Of a stretch of DNA of 33,069 nucleotides, positions 1-6,417 are shown piece after piece. Within the stretch, counting starts at the first letter, position 1. Every line of letters starts with the position of its first letter. The stretch comes from Acetobacteraceae bacterium. Its GTDB lineage: Bacteria > Pseudomonadota > Alphaproteobacteria > Acetobacterales > Acetobacteraceae. The translations under genes were made by a program, and so were the position numbers. The notes beneath the pieces are model-generated. The model saw only the letters and a list, made by a program, of their open reading frames with translations, made no database searches and had not been told where the DNA came from. Location of the stretch: NCBI GenBank assembly GCA_009693865.1, contig SHWL01000032.1:1-33069 (forward strand), read 5' to 3'.

Positions 1-124
1 GCTCGCGTTGCGGATCAACCGCCTGAACGGAGATTGGGACGCCTATTGGGCGAGGCTCGCTGCCAACCCGCCCGCAAATGCCAATTTCAACCGCCCAGAA
101 ATGTCACTGGACGTCGCCGCTTGA
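1..124 (+). pseudogene. C-terminal coding tail of an unidentified gene, cut by the window edge
   Basis: Reading from base 2, an open frame runs into the window and stops with TGA at 122-124, giving about 40 residues that include NRLNGDWDAYWARLAANPP. The composition is protein-like, with several aromatic residues and ordinary codon use for a high-GC genome. I do not recognise the family. The next coding fragment is in another frame and starts without a clear ribosome binding site, so this is either the natural end of an upstream gene or one side of a broken junction. A transposase tail is conceivable but unproven. Confidence 0.35.
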
Positions 125-428
125 GCGCACAACTTTGGTTCGCACCCCGTCGCTGCTCGCCTGCCTGCATGAGATGGGTTACACGGCATTCTGGCATCTT
201 CCAGCCTTTTTCAATCCAGATAATTTCGCGAAGAACCTGGGTGACGTCCACGCGGTTGGCTATTTCGACAATGGAGGCCCGTTCCTGTTTTGCAATGGAC
301 TCGCAATTAACATGCTATGTGTGCCGAAGTCTCTGGGAATACGGTTCGATGGTCTCATGGAGGCAACCGACATTCAGGAGCATCCGCTGGCCCGCGGCGC
401 CAACAGATTTCATGACGCGGTGGGATAA
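78..428 (+). pseudogene. FkbM-family methyltransferase, C-terminal fragment
   Basis: The 116-residue frame has an ordinary-looking beginning, but from about residue 25 it reads like the C-terminal third of FkbM-type SAM-dependent methyltransferases: a Leu-rich helix, then HEMGYTAFWHLPAFFNP, an Asn-Phe, and later a GLAINMLCVPKS strand and turn. The SAM-binding glycine motif and the rest of the catalytic domain are absent. The same frame has a TGA at 24-26, so no longer N-terminus exists here. The fragment begins next to the end of another coding tail in a different frame, which suggests a rearrangement scar. The family call rests on motif feel and not on alignment; the truncation is clear from the sequence. 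Confidence 0.45.
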
Positions 429-507
429 CCAAAGGCCTCCCCCACAGCGTCCCGCCCGAGGCATCATGTTCAGCTCGAGGGATCGATCTCGCGGGCCGGG
501 CATCCTT

Positions 508-870
508 TCACCCGAAAGCAGGCCGCGGGATGGGCCACGCCGTTTCAAACGCACGCGCGGCCCGCGGAACCAGAGCGTCGCCGAGTATCGGACCCACCAG
601 TTGCGGGCCGATCGGCAAACCCTCGACGGTCACACCACAAGGGATGGCGCGGGCAGGCTGCCGCGTCAGATTGAACGGACAGGAAAACGGCGTCCAACCC
701 AGAAACGACTCCGGCGTCAGCTTCCGATGCCCCGCCGGTTTCGCATCGAAGGCCGGCACCGCGACACTGGGCATCACCAGCATATGATACGGATCATGGG
801 GTTTCGGCCGGAGGATTGATACGCCACGCCTCGGGGGGAGCAGACGCTCCCATTCGCGACGGGCGGCCCT
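508..870 (-). pseudogene. Amidase (amidase-signature family), C-terminal remnant
   Basis: The minus strand is open from a stop at 871-873 down to 508. The translated segment contains LVMPSVAVPAF, then FLGWTPFSCPFNLTRQPA, AIPCGVTVEGLPIG and QLVGP. These are the characteristic C-terminal elements of GatA-like amidases: the P-F-N-x-T-x-Q-P-A turn, the C-G-x-x-x-x-G-L-P-x-G hairpin and the (Q)xVGP strand. Amidases are normally 450-500 residues, with a Ser-cisSer-Lys triad in the N-terminal half. None of that half is present, so about 120 residues remain. The usual L in GL-Q-VGP is P here (GPQLVGP), consistent with decay. It is almost certainly a dead remnant; an ATG at 781-783 could only give a 91-residue stub. 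Confidence 0.75.
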
Positions 871-917
871 TCACGGACCATCGTCACCGCGATGACGGGG
901 GACGGTATCGACATTTG

Positions 918-946
918 TTGACACGAACCAGGCGCCCTGGTAGTAC
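918..946 (+). promoter_or_regulatory. Candidate sigma70-type promoter with an internal palindrome, upstream of mazEF
   Basis: A perfect TTGACA lies at 918-923, followed by a 17-base spacer and TAGTAC at 941-946, a weak -10 (3 of 6 consensus positions). The spacer holds CCAGG-CGC-CCTGG (928-940), a perfect 5-base inverted repeat around a 3-base centre. MazE-type antitoxins autorepress their own operon by binding palindromes over the promoter, so this is a reasonable operator candidate. A GGGAG ribosome binding site follows at 965-969, six bases before the mazE ATG. Confidence 0.5.
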
Positions 947-975
947 CAACCCATGTTCATACACGGGAGACCGCC

Positions 976-1218
976 ATGCGGGTTCAGGTCAAGAAGTGGG
1001 GCAACAGCGCATCGGTCAGGATTCCGGCGGCCGTCATGGCCGCGGCGGCGCTGATCCTCGATCAATCTGTCGAGGTCAGGGCGGAAGGCGGGCGGGTCAT
1101 CATCGAGCCGATCAAGGCACCGGTTTACGACCTTGACGACCTCCTTGACCGGATGACGCCGGAAACCTTCCATGAAGAAATCGATTTTGGGCCGCCGGCC
1201 GGTCAGGAAACCTGGTAA
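976..1218 (+). CDS. mazE: MazE-family (AbrB/SpoVT fold) antitoxin
   Basis: This 80-residue protein begins MRVQVKKWGNSASVRIPAAV, the swapped-hairpin DNA-binding signature of MazE (K-W-G-N-S-x-x-V-R-I-P). The short strands VEVRAEGGRVIIEPI follow, completing the AbrB-like half barrel to about residue 46. The acidic C-terminal tail (YDLDDLLDRMTPETFHEEIDFG) is what normally wraps around and blocks MazF. The size is typical. The start is supported by GGGAG six bases upstream. Its TAA overlaps the ATG of the next gene by one base (TAATG), so the two are translationally coupled. It should neutralise the toxin and, with it, autorepress the operon through the palindrome in the promoter. Confidence 0.9.
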   Translation: MRVQVKKWGNSASVRIPAAVMAAAALILDQSVEVRAEGGRVIIEPIKAPVYDLDDLLDRMTPETFHEEIDFGPPAGQETW

Positions 1219-1550
1219 TGGCGGCCTATGTGCCCATGCCTGGCGATGTGGTGTGGGTGCATTTCGATTCCCAGGCGGGGCACGAGCAAGCGGGCCACCG
1301 TCCGGCCCTTGTACTCTCGCCGCGCCGGTATAACGCCATGCGCGGCATGATGATCTGCTGTCCGATGACATCGAGAATCAAAGGCTATGTCTTCGAGGTG
1401 GTCGTTACGCAAACACCACCGAGCGCGGTCCTCGCCGATCAGGTCAAAAGCCTGGACTGGCGTGCGCGAGGGGCCGTTCGTAAAGGCGGGGTATCTCCTC
1501 AAATCCTCGCGGACGTTCAAGCTAAGATTAAGACCTTGCTGGGGCTATGA
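1218..1550 (+). CDS. mazF: MazF-family mRNA interferase toxin
   Basis: This 110-residue protein has the PemK/MazF beta-barrel signature. MPGDVVWVHFDSQAGHEQAG leads into HRPALVLSPRRYN, the strand-loop-strand containing the catalytic Arg region, then MICCPMTSRIKGYVFEV, which carries the conserved catalytic Thr/Ser. The core VLADQVKSLDW and the final helix ILADVQAKIKTLLGL are also intact. The length matches active MazF proteins. Proteins of this family cleave single-stranded mRNA at short specific sequences and arrest growth when the labile antitoxin is lost. The ATG overlaps the mazE stop codon. Nothing looks damaged, so the module is probably functional. The cleavage sequence cannot be predicted from what I see. 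Confidence 0.93.
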   Translation: MAAYVPMPGDVVWVHFDSQAGHEQAGHRPALVLSPRRYNAMRGMMICCPMTSRIKGYVFEVVVTQTPPSAVLADQVKSLDWRARGAVRKGGVSPQILADVQAKIKTLLGL

Positions 1551-1688
1551 TCGTGGACGCCGCCTCGTTCGACCGCGCGCTTATTTAATTGCGACCACTC
1601 GCGACCGAATTGACGACGAGGCGCCAATCGCCGCTGCTTCGACCGCGAAACAAATCACCACGGAAAGGCACTGACATGGACCGGCGCG

Positions 1689-1919
1689 TCAACGACGGCG
1701 CTGAGCGGCATGGGAGGCCCGGGCCTCATCGACAGCGGCCAGAATTTCCGCCTCCCGCGCCGGCGTCGGCTCCCGGCTCGAGATGTTGACCGGCCGGAGC
1801 AGGATTCCCGCGTCGGTGACCTCCGCTTCCAGGTAGTCTCCTTCCTTCAAACGCGCGGCCTCCCGAATATCCTGAGGCAGCGTGAGTTGCGCCGCGCGGC
1901 GAAGGCGGACGAGCGTCAT
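1689..1919 (-). CDS. Orphan AbrB/MazE-type antitoxin
   Basis: This is a 76-residue protein. MTLVRLRRAAQLTLPQDIRE followed by LKEGDYLEAEVTDAGILLRPV is the AbrB-like swapped-hairpin fold seen in VapB- and PrlF-type antitoxins (R-x-x-Q-L-T-L-P ... L-x-x-G-D ... G-I-x-L-x-P). The C-terminal half (EAEILAAVDEARASHA) is a predicted amphipathic helix of the kind that contacts a toxin. A PIN or similar toxin would be expected directly downstream, at lower coordinates. Between 1551 and 1688 there is room only for about 30 residues, with no PIN motif. It therefore stands alone, either as the survivor of a decayed pair or as a solitary regulator. It is transcribed away from the gene at 1949. Confidence 0.78.
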   Translation of the reverse strand: MTLVRLRRAAQLTLPQDIREAARLKEGDYLEAEVTDAGILLRPVNISSREPTPAREAEILAAVDEARASHAAQRRR

Positions 1920-1948
1920 GGGCGATTCTCAGGGGTTCGGCGCGCGCG

Positions 1949-2539
1949 ATGCTACCTCACCATATGAAAATATCAAATTACGATTTTCGTATGGCTGGAC
2001 GGCGCGTCGCGGGCACGCGCGCGCCGCAATTGTTCACCCGCCGCGTCCCAGACGGCGGAATTACCACGGTTAAAGGAACAAGCTACGGAACGCGCGGCGG
2101 CAGAATGATCGCCGTATCGCCGACCCAGTCGCCCAATAGCCTGATCGACTCCAATTCGGAGCTGGCCGACGCAATCGGTGCAGAACTCGCAGCGCGTGGA
2201 TTTGTCGTGCTCGACATCGCAACCACAGCAGCACGGCTGAAGAAATATGATCTGCCACCCACCTACGCTCTGACCAAGCAGGGCTTGTCAACTCTCCGGA
2301 AGGAGAATGTAGACTCGGTGCTTGCCGTGAGTTCAACCGTCTCAGCTATCGGCGGCCCCTCCATGCGCCATGTTAAGGCAAGGTTAACGAGCACGGCCAC
2401 GACCGAAGAAATTGGCGGTGTGGATTGGGATAATTCGTGGGGGGGTATGCCCGGTTCCCCGGCCGATTTCACGATCCGGAAAGACTCGACCACCGCAGCA
2501 AAGGAAATCGCCAGTGAACTTGTGAAACTTCTGAGCTGA
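1949..2539 (+). CDS. Hypothetical protein, envelope lipoprotein-like alpha/beta domain
   Basis: I do not recognise this gene with certainty. The most protein-like part starts at the internal ATG at 2105 (MIAVSPTQSPNSL). It continues with a helix (SELADAIGAELAARGFVVLD), a basic linker, a second helix-strand (GLSTLRKENVDSVLAVSSTV) and strands that resemble the periplasmic CsgG/LpoB-like lipoprotein fold, ending in a helix AAKEIASELVKLL. The segment before 2105 is low in GC near 1960-1995, then arginine-rich, and has no signal peptide or lipobox, although the domain type would need one. The start is therefore uncertain (1949, 1964, 1991 or 2105), and the N-terminus may have been replaced. No partner gene is adjacent. 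Confidence 0.5.
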   Translation: MLPHHMKISNYDFRMAGRRVAGTRAPQLFTRRVPDGGITTVKGTSYGTRGGRMIAVSPTQSPNSLIDSNSELADAIGAELAARGFVVLDIATTAARLKKYDLPPTYALTKQGLSTLRKENVDSVLAVSSTVSAIGGPSMRHVKARLTSTATTEEIGGVDWDNSWGGMPGSPADFTIRKDSTTAAKEIASELVKLLS

Positions 2540-2773
2540 ATCGCCAACCGGTTGTTCGGTCTCCCGTGCGGCGGTGACCCCCTCGTTCCGTAATTTAAGA
2601 CCTTCGGACTCCTTTTACCATCGCGTTGTCAATTGATTGTGGTTCTCGCAGGATACGACCGGAACTCACACTGAACTGGCCCAGGCCCGGACGGCGGGCG
2701 CTTCAAAGAGATGGCCGCAGTGAGGTCAAAGCCGACCCGCTCTCCAGTCGAGACCTGACCCCCGCCCAGCCGC

Positions 2774-4264
2774 CTACCCCTTCGCATACTTCCCCGAAGT
2801 CCGCCCAGCGATCCGCCCAAACACCGAGCCCGACATCAGCCCAGCGCCACCCAGGTAGTTCTGGTAAAACACGCCGCCGACCAGTTCGCCCGCCGCGAAC
2901 AACCCCGGAATGATCCGCCCGGTGGTGTCCTCGACCTCACCGCCGGTCGTGATCTTCAACCCGCCGAAGCTGAACGTGATGCCGCACGTGACGGCGAACC
3001 CGGTGTAAGGCGGTTCATCGATCGGCAAAGCCCAATTCGACTTGGGAGGCGTGATGCCCTTGGTGCCTTTGCCGTCGAGGATCGCCGGATTGTAGTCGCC
3101 CGGCTGGCACGCCGCGTTGAATTCGCGCACCGTCCGCACCAAGCCCTCGGGGCTGATCTCCAACTGCGCCGCGAGCTCCTCCAGCGTGTTCGCCTCACCC
3201 TTCGTCACCTGGCGGATGCGATATTCATCGCGCGTCATCTTGATCGTCTTCTGATCGAAGATCTGCACCGCCATCCGGCCTGGCTGCTTCATCACCTCGC
3301 GGCCGTACTTGGCATAAGTGTGATTTCGGAAACTCTCGCCTTCATCGACGAAACGCTCGCCATTCGCATTGACGATGATGCCGATCGGATACGAATGTTT
3401 CTGGTAGTTATCGAGCACCACGCGGTCGCCGAACGGTGGCGCGCTGAGGTCCCACTGCACCGCGTGGCAGGTGGACCAGCCGCCGAAAGCCGCGGCGCCG
3501 ATATCCAGCGCGGCCTTGATCCCATCGCCGGTGTTGTGCCGGGTTCCCCGCACTTTGGCCATTTCCCACCCGGGACCGTAATACTGCACGCGCATTGCCG
3601 GATCGGCCTCGAACCCGCCGCAGGCGAGCACCACGGACTTCGCCGAGATGTCCTCGTAGCCGTCGGCTCCGAACACGGTGACACCGGTCACGTCGCCCTT
3701 GCGATTCTGGATCAACCGGCGCAGCCCGGTATTGTAACGCACCACGACGCCGTTACGTTCGGCGGACCGGAACAGGAAATCGACCAGGCCCCAACCGCCG
3801 CCGACCGCCTCGACTGCCATGCCGCCGAAGAACGTCTGCACCCCGTTCACCATGTACGACTGCCGGCTGAACATCGGAATCCAGCGCACGCCCTTCTCCC
3901 GCATCCACACGACCGTCTCGCGCGAGCGGTTGATGAGCAGGTCGGCCAGTTCGGGTTCGGACAGGTTCTCGGTGACCCGCATCAGGTCATCCATGTAGAT
4001 TTCCGACGTGAACGGCGGGATGTACATCTGCCCAGCTTCGGCTTCGGAAAGATCGATGAGGACGTCTTTCTTCAGGTCCTCGACGCCATGATGCACGAAG
4101 CGAAAGCCGCCGGCGGTAAAAGTGGAGTTACCACCCCGCTCTTCCTCGCTCGCCTTCTCCAGCACCAGCACGCTGGCGCCTTGCTCGCGCGCCGACAGAG
4201 CCGCACACAGGGCGGCATTGCCCGCGCCCACGACGATCACATCATATTGGCCGGTATCCGACAT
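2774..4264 (-). CDS. FAD-dependent dehydrogenase of the tricarballylate dehydrogenase (TcuA)/fumarate reductase flavoprotein family
   Basis: The product has 496 residues. The N-terminal Rossmann motif is YDVIVVGAGNAALCAALSAR, followed by LVLEKA and the RGGNSTFTAGGFRF segment typical of TcuA. The fumarate-reductase-type capping domain occupies the middle. The C-terminus has FGGLKITTGGEV, GRIIPGLFAAGELVGG and the GGAGLMSGSVFGRIAG FAD-binding end. TcuA oxidises tricarballylate to cis-aconitate with FAD; relatives act on other di- and tricarboxylates. The start is the ATG at 4264, supported by GGAGGA (4274-4279) nine bases upstream; a longer open frame to 4330 lacks such a site. No TcuB-like electron-transfer partner is adjacent. 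It diverges from the ThDP decarboxylase genes at 4371 across 106 bases, so the two may share a regulatory region. The substrate is not determined. Confidence 0.88.
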   Translation of the reverse strand: MSDTGQYDVIVVGAGNAALCAALSAREQGASVLVLEKASEEERGGNSTFTAGGFRFVHHGVEDLKKDVLIDLSEAEAGQMYIPPFTSEIYMDDLMRVTENLSEPELADLLINRSRETVVWMREKGVRWIPMFSRQSYMVNGVQTFFGGMAVEAVGGGWGLVDFLFRSAERNGVVVRYNTGLRRLIQNRKGDVTGVTVFGADGYEDISAKSVVLACGGFEADPAMRVQYYGPGWEMAKVRGTRHNTGDGIKAALDIGAAAFGGWSTCHAVQWDLSAPPFGDRVVLDNYQKHSYPIGIIVNANGERFVDEGESFRNHTYAKYGREVMKQPGRMAVQIFDQKTIKMTRDEYRIRQVTKGEANTLEELAAQLEISPEGLVRTVREFNAACQPGDYNPAILDGKGTKGITPPKSNWALPIDEPPYTGFAVTCGITFSFGGLKITTGGEVEDTTGRIIPGLFAAGELVGGVFYQNYLGGAGLMSGSVFGRIAGRTSGKYAKG

Positions 4265-4370
4265 GGGAGCTTCTCCTCCGATCTTGTTCGGCAGCCTGAT
4301 TACGGGCGGTTGCCCATGCGCGCAAGGCATCGCACAATCGGCGCCCGCGAGAGAGACGATAGGAGCGACG

Positions 4371-4904
4371 ATGGAAGACGGGACACCGGGACGCGCCTGG
4401 TATGAGATCGTGGCCCATGTGCTGAAACGGCATCAGGTCGATCTCGTGACGTACGTGCCCGACAACGTGCTGCGCCCGTTACTGGAGCTTGTTCACGCCG
4501 ATCCTTTCTTCACCGCTTTCGCCGTCGCGCGTGAGGAAGAAGGGCTTGGCATCAACGCCGGTGCCTGGATGGGCGGCCGCCGCTCGATTCTGATGATGCA
4601 GACAAGCGGTTTCGCCACACTGGCGAACGCGCTGGCGTCGCTGACGGTACCGTTTCAAATTCCGAACCTGATGCTGGTATCGGAGCGCGGCACCATGGGA
4701 GAATTCAATATCGGTCAGCAACTCGTCGCCCGCACCATGCGGCCGGTGTTGAATACGTTGCTGATCGAGAGCCACACGCTGACGCGCCTGGACGAGCTGG
4801 AATTCATCCTCGACCGTAGCATCGTGCAGGCCGTCGCGACCCAGGCGCCGTGCTGTTACATCCTGTCGCCGCTGCTGACCGGCGGCAAAGTCTTCGCGGC
4901 GTAG
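4371..4904 (+). CDS. ThDP-dependent decarboxylase, alpha (PYR-domain) subunit; sulfopyruvate/phosphonopyruvate decarboxylase type
   Basis: The product has 177 residues. It forms only the pyrimidine-binding half of a ThDP enzyme, as in ComD and the alpha part of phosphonopyruvate decarboxylase. The catalytic Glu region is FAVAREEEGLGINAGAWMGG (around residues 50-70), followed by SILMMQTSGFATLANAL, the family's G-(A/G)-x-x-G and QxSG-x-x-N-x-x-N-A pattern. The start at 4371 is set by AGGAG at 4361-4365; the frame is open further upstream, but that sequence is the divergent promoter region and the opposite gene. The PP domain is encoded by the next gene, ten bases downstream. Known members decarboxylate 3-sulfopyruvate or phosphonopyruvate to the aldehyde. 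The exact 2-oxo acid here is unknown. Confidence 0.87.
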   Translation: MEDGTPGRAWYEIVAHVLKRHQVDLVTYVPDNVLRPLLELVHADPFFTAFAVAREEEGLGINAGAWMGGRRSILMMQTSGFATLANALASLTVPFQIPNLMLVSERGTMGEFNIGQQLVARTMRPVLNTLLIESHTLTRLDELEFILDRSIVQAVATQAPCCYILSPLLTGGKVFAA

Positions 4905-4914
4905 GAGCGGCACC

Positions 4915-5532
4915 ATGGCATTTCCCCCAAATCAGCCTGTCAGCCGCGAGCAGGCGAAAGTGATGAATCGTTTCGATATCACGAAACGAATGGTCGCTTT
5001 GTTGCGCAACGAAGAAGCCGTGATCGGCGGCATCGGCTATACCAACTTCGATCTGTGGGGCGCCGGACAACGGCCCCAAAACTTCTACATGCTGGGCTCG
5101 ATGGGCCTCGCGGTTCCGATCGGCATGGGAGTCGCGCTGGCGCAGCCCCGCCGCAAAGTGATCGCGCTGGAAGGCGATGGGTCGATCCTGATGGAGTTGG
5201 GCTCGCTCGCCACCGTCGCGGCACGCAAGCAGAAGAACCTGACCGTCGTCATCATGGACAACGGCGCTTATCAAATTACCGGCGGACAGACCGCTCTCAC
5301 GGCCGAGGGCGCCGACATCGTCGCCATCGCCAAAGGCTGCGGTCTCACCCAATCCGCCTGGGCCGCCGATGAAAGCGCGTTCGAGGAAATGATCGCGCTG
5401 TCCCTGCGCGAGGACGGGCCGTGGTTAATCGGCTGCCGTATCGATAGCGCGAAGCCCGTCGAAACGACCGAACGCGATCCGCCGATCCTGAAGGACCGGT
5501 TCATGCGCGGGTTAGGGGTGAAGGGGAGCTGA
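4915..5532 (+). CDS. ThDP-dependent decarboxylase, beta (PP-domain) subunit; sulfopyruvate/phosphonopyruvate decarboxylase type
   Basis: The product has 205 residues and is the partner of the preceding gene. The ThDP diphosphate/Mg motif begins LEGDGSILMELGSLATVA and closes with VVIMDNGAYQITGGQ, i.e. GDG followed about 27 residues later by DN. This D-N-G-x-Y-x-x-T-G-G-Q form is the one used by ComE and by phosphonopyruvate decarboxylase. FYMLGSMGLAVPIGMGVALA is the usual segment before the motif. The length fits a stand-alone beta subunit. Two subunits of this kind assemble so that the active site lies at the alpha/beta interface. AGGAG lies just before the ATG at 4915. A short dyad (TTCGGCTTAGCCGA) follows near 5563-5576, without a strong T tract. 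Confidence 0.88.
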   Translation: MAFPPNQPVSREQAKVMNRFDITKRMVALLRNEEAVIGGIGYTNFDLWGAGQRPQNFYMLGSMGLAVPIGMGVALAQPRRKVIALEGDGSILMELGSLATVAARKQKNLTVVIMDNGAYQITGGQTALTAEGADIVAIAKGCGLTQSAWAADESAFEEMIALSLREDGPWLIGCRIDSAKPVETTERDPPILKDRFMRGLGVKGS

Positions 5533-6020
5533 GGGTTGGTCCCGCGTCGTCATTGCGCTGCTTCGGCTTAGCCGAGGGTATCGACGGGGTGTCTCGTTGA
5601 AAATCGACGCTACGGTCGGCCGTTTCGGCGACGCGTGCCGACTTCGCCAAACGCGGCGTGCTGACGTCGAGCTTCCGCTCACGAGGCGGGCCGTTTCCTC
5701 CCACGGCTTGGGTATGGGGCGCGATCGGTGGGCCATGAAATGGGGCGGTGCGGTCTTTGGCAGTCGAAAGTATTTTTCGACACAGATTAACACAGATGGA
5801 CACAGATATTGCCGGGGTGGATCGGCGGTGGCGGTCATGGACCAGACGCCGGAACTCGGTGATGGACCACGTTTCCGGCGCGTGGCTCTTTTCCGGGATA
5901 TTCAACAGCGGCACAAAATATCTGTGTCACATCTGTGTACATCCGTGTCGAAATTCTTAACAGTATATCAACCCTCTGGAACTACGGTCCTGGCCTCCCA
6001 CCAAACCAGGAAACCGGCCA
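5533..6020 (+). other. 488-base intergenic region without a convincing gene; carries the ACACAGAT inverted repeat
   Basis: No frame here has a family signature or a good ribosome binding site. Open frames on both strands are short and Arg/Pro/Ser-rich, and one minus-strand frame is simply a translation of the repeat arms. The left part (5533-5770) is GC-rich with a weak dyad near 5563-5576. The right part holds the long inverted repeat described separately and then leads directly into the GxxExxY gene. Confidence 0.6.
5775..5953. repeat. Long inverted repeat made of about 10-base-phased ACACAGAT units
   Basis: The left arm (5775-5810) and right arm (5917-5953) are inverted copies of about 36-37 bases that differ at about three positions plus one single-base gap. 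They are separated by 106 GC-rich bases. Within each arm the octamer ACACAGAT (or ACACGGAT) occurs three times at intervals of 10-11 bases, so equivalent faces fall on the same side of the helix. The arms are markedly AT-richer than their surroundings. The element ends 67 bases before the start of the GxxExxY gene. Function unknown: possible protein-binding array, RNA stem or mobile-element ends. Confidence 0.85.
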
Positions 6021-6404
6021 ATGGATCCAGATCGAGCCACCCTCAACGCCATCACCGAACGCATTATCGGTTGCGCGTTCACCGTCGCCAATGCACTGGG
6101 GCAGGGCTTCTCAGAAAAGGTGTACGAAAACGCCCTCGCGCATGAACTGGAGAAAGCCGGGCTGGGCGTCGATCGACAATATGGCATCGTTGTGCATTAC
6201 GATGGCATTATCGTCGGAACCTATATCGCCGATATCCTTGTGCAAAAGTCGGTCCTGGTGGAACTGAAGGCGGTCAGAGCGCTCGATTCCGGACACGCGG
6301 GGCAGTGCCTGAATTATCTGGCGGCGACACGCCTGCCGCTGTGCCTGTTGTTGAACTTCGGCGCCCGGCGGTTGGAGGTTCGGCGCCTGATCCGATTCTC
6401 GTGA
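6021..6404 (+). CDS. GxxExxY family protein (PD-(D/E)XK nuclease-like fold)
   Basis: The product has 127 residues. The family name motif is seen as GFSEKVYENAL (residues 29-39; G-x-x-E-x-x-Y). It is preceded by ITERIIGCAFTVANALGQG, the usual N-terminal helix. The PD-(D/E)XK-like core follows: YIADILVQKSVLVELKAV supplies the Asp and the E-x-K. LNYLAATRLPLCLLLNFG is the usual C-terminal hairpin. All putative catalytic positions are present. The biochemical role of the family is not established; the fold suggests nucleic acid binding or cleavage. The gene is preceded by the ACACAGAT inverted repeat and ends 13 bases from the end of the convergent STAND gene. Confidence 0.9.
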   Translation: MDPDRATLNAITERIIGCAFTVANALGQGFSEKVYENALAHELEKAGLGVDRQYGIVVHYDGIIVGTYIADILVQKSVLVELKAVRALDSGHAGQCLNYLAATRLPLCLLLNFGARRLEVRRLIRFS

Positions 6405-6417
6405 CGGACGCCCCCGG

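Noticed and set aside
34-819. 261-residue plus-strand frame at the left edge
   Set aside because: It runs in a third frame over both the FkbM-like fragment and the antisense amidase remnant, and its sequence is Arg/Pro-rich without motifs.
4122-4370. Longer start for the ThDP alpha subunit
   Set aside because: It would overlap the start of the divergent dehydrogenase, and the good ribosome binding site AGGAG is at 4361-4365.
5501-5914. 137-residue minus-strand open frame containing ISVSICVNLCRK
   Set aside because: That segment is just a translation of the ACACAGAT repeats, and the rest is low-complexity and antisense to the ThDP gene end.
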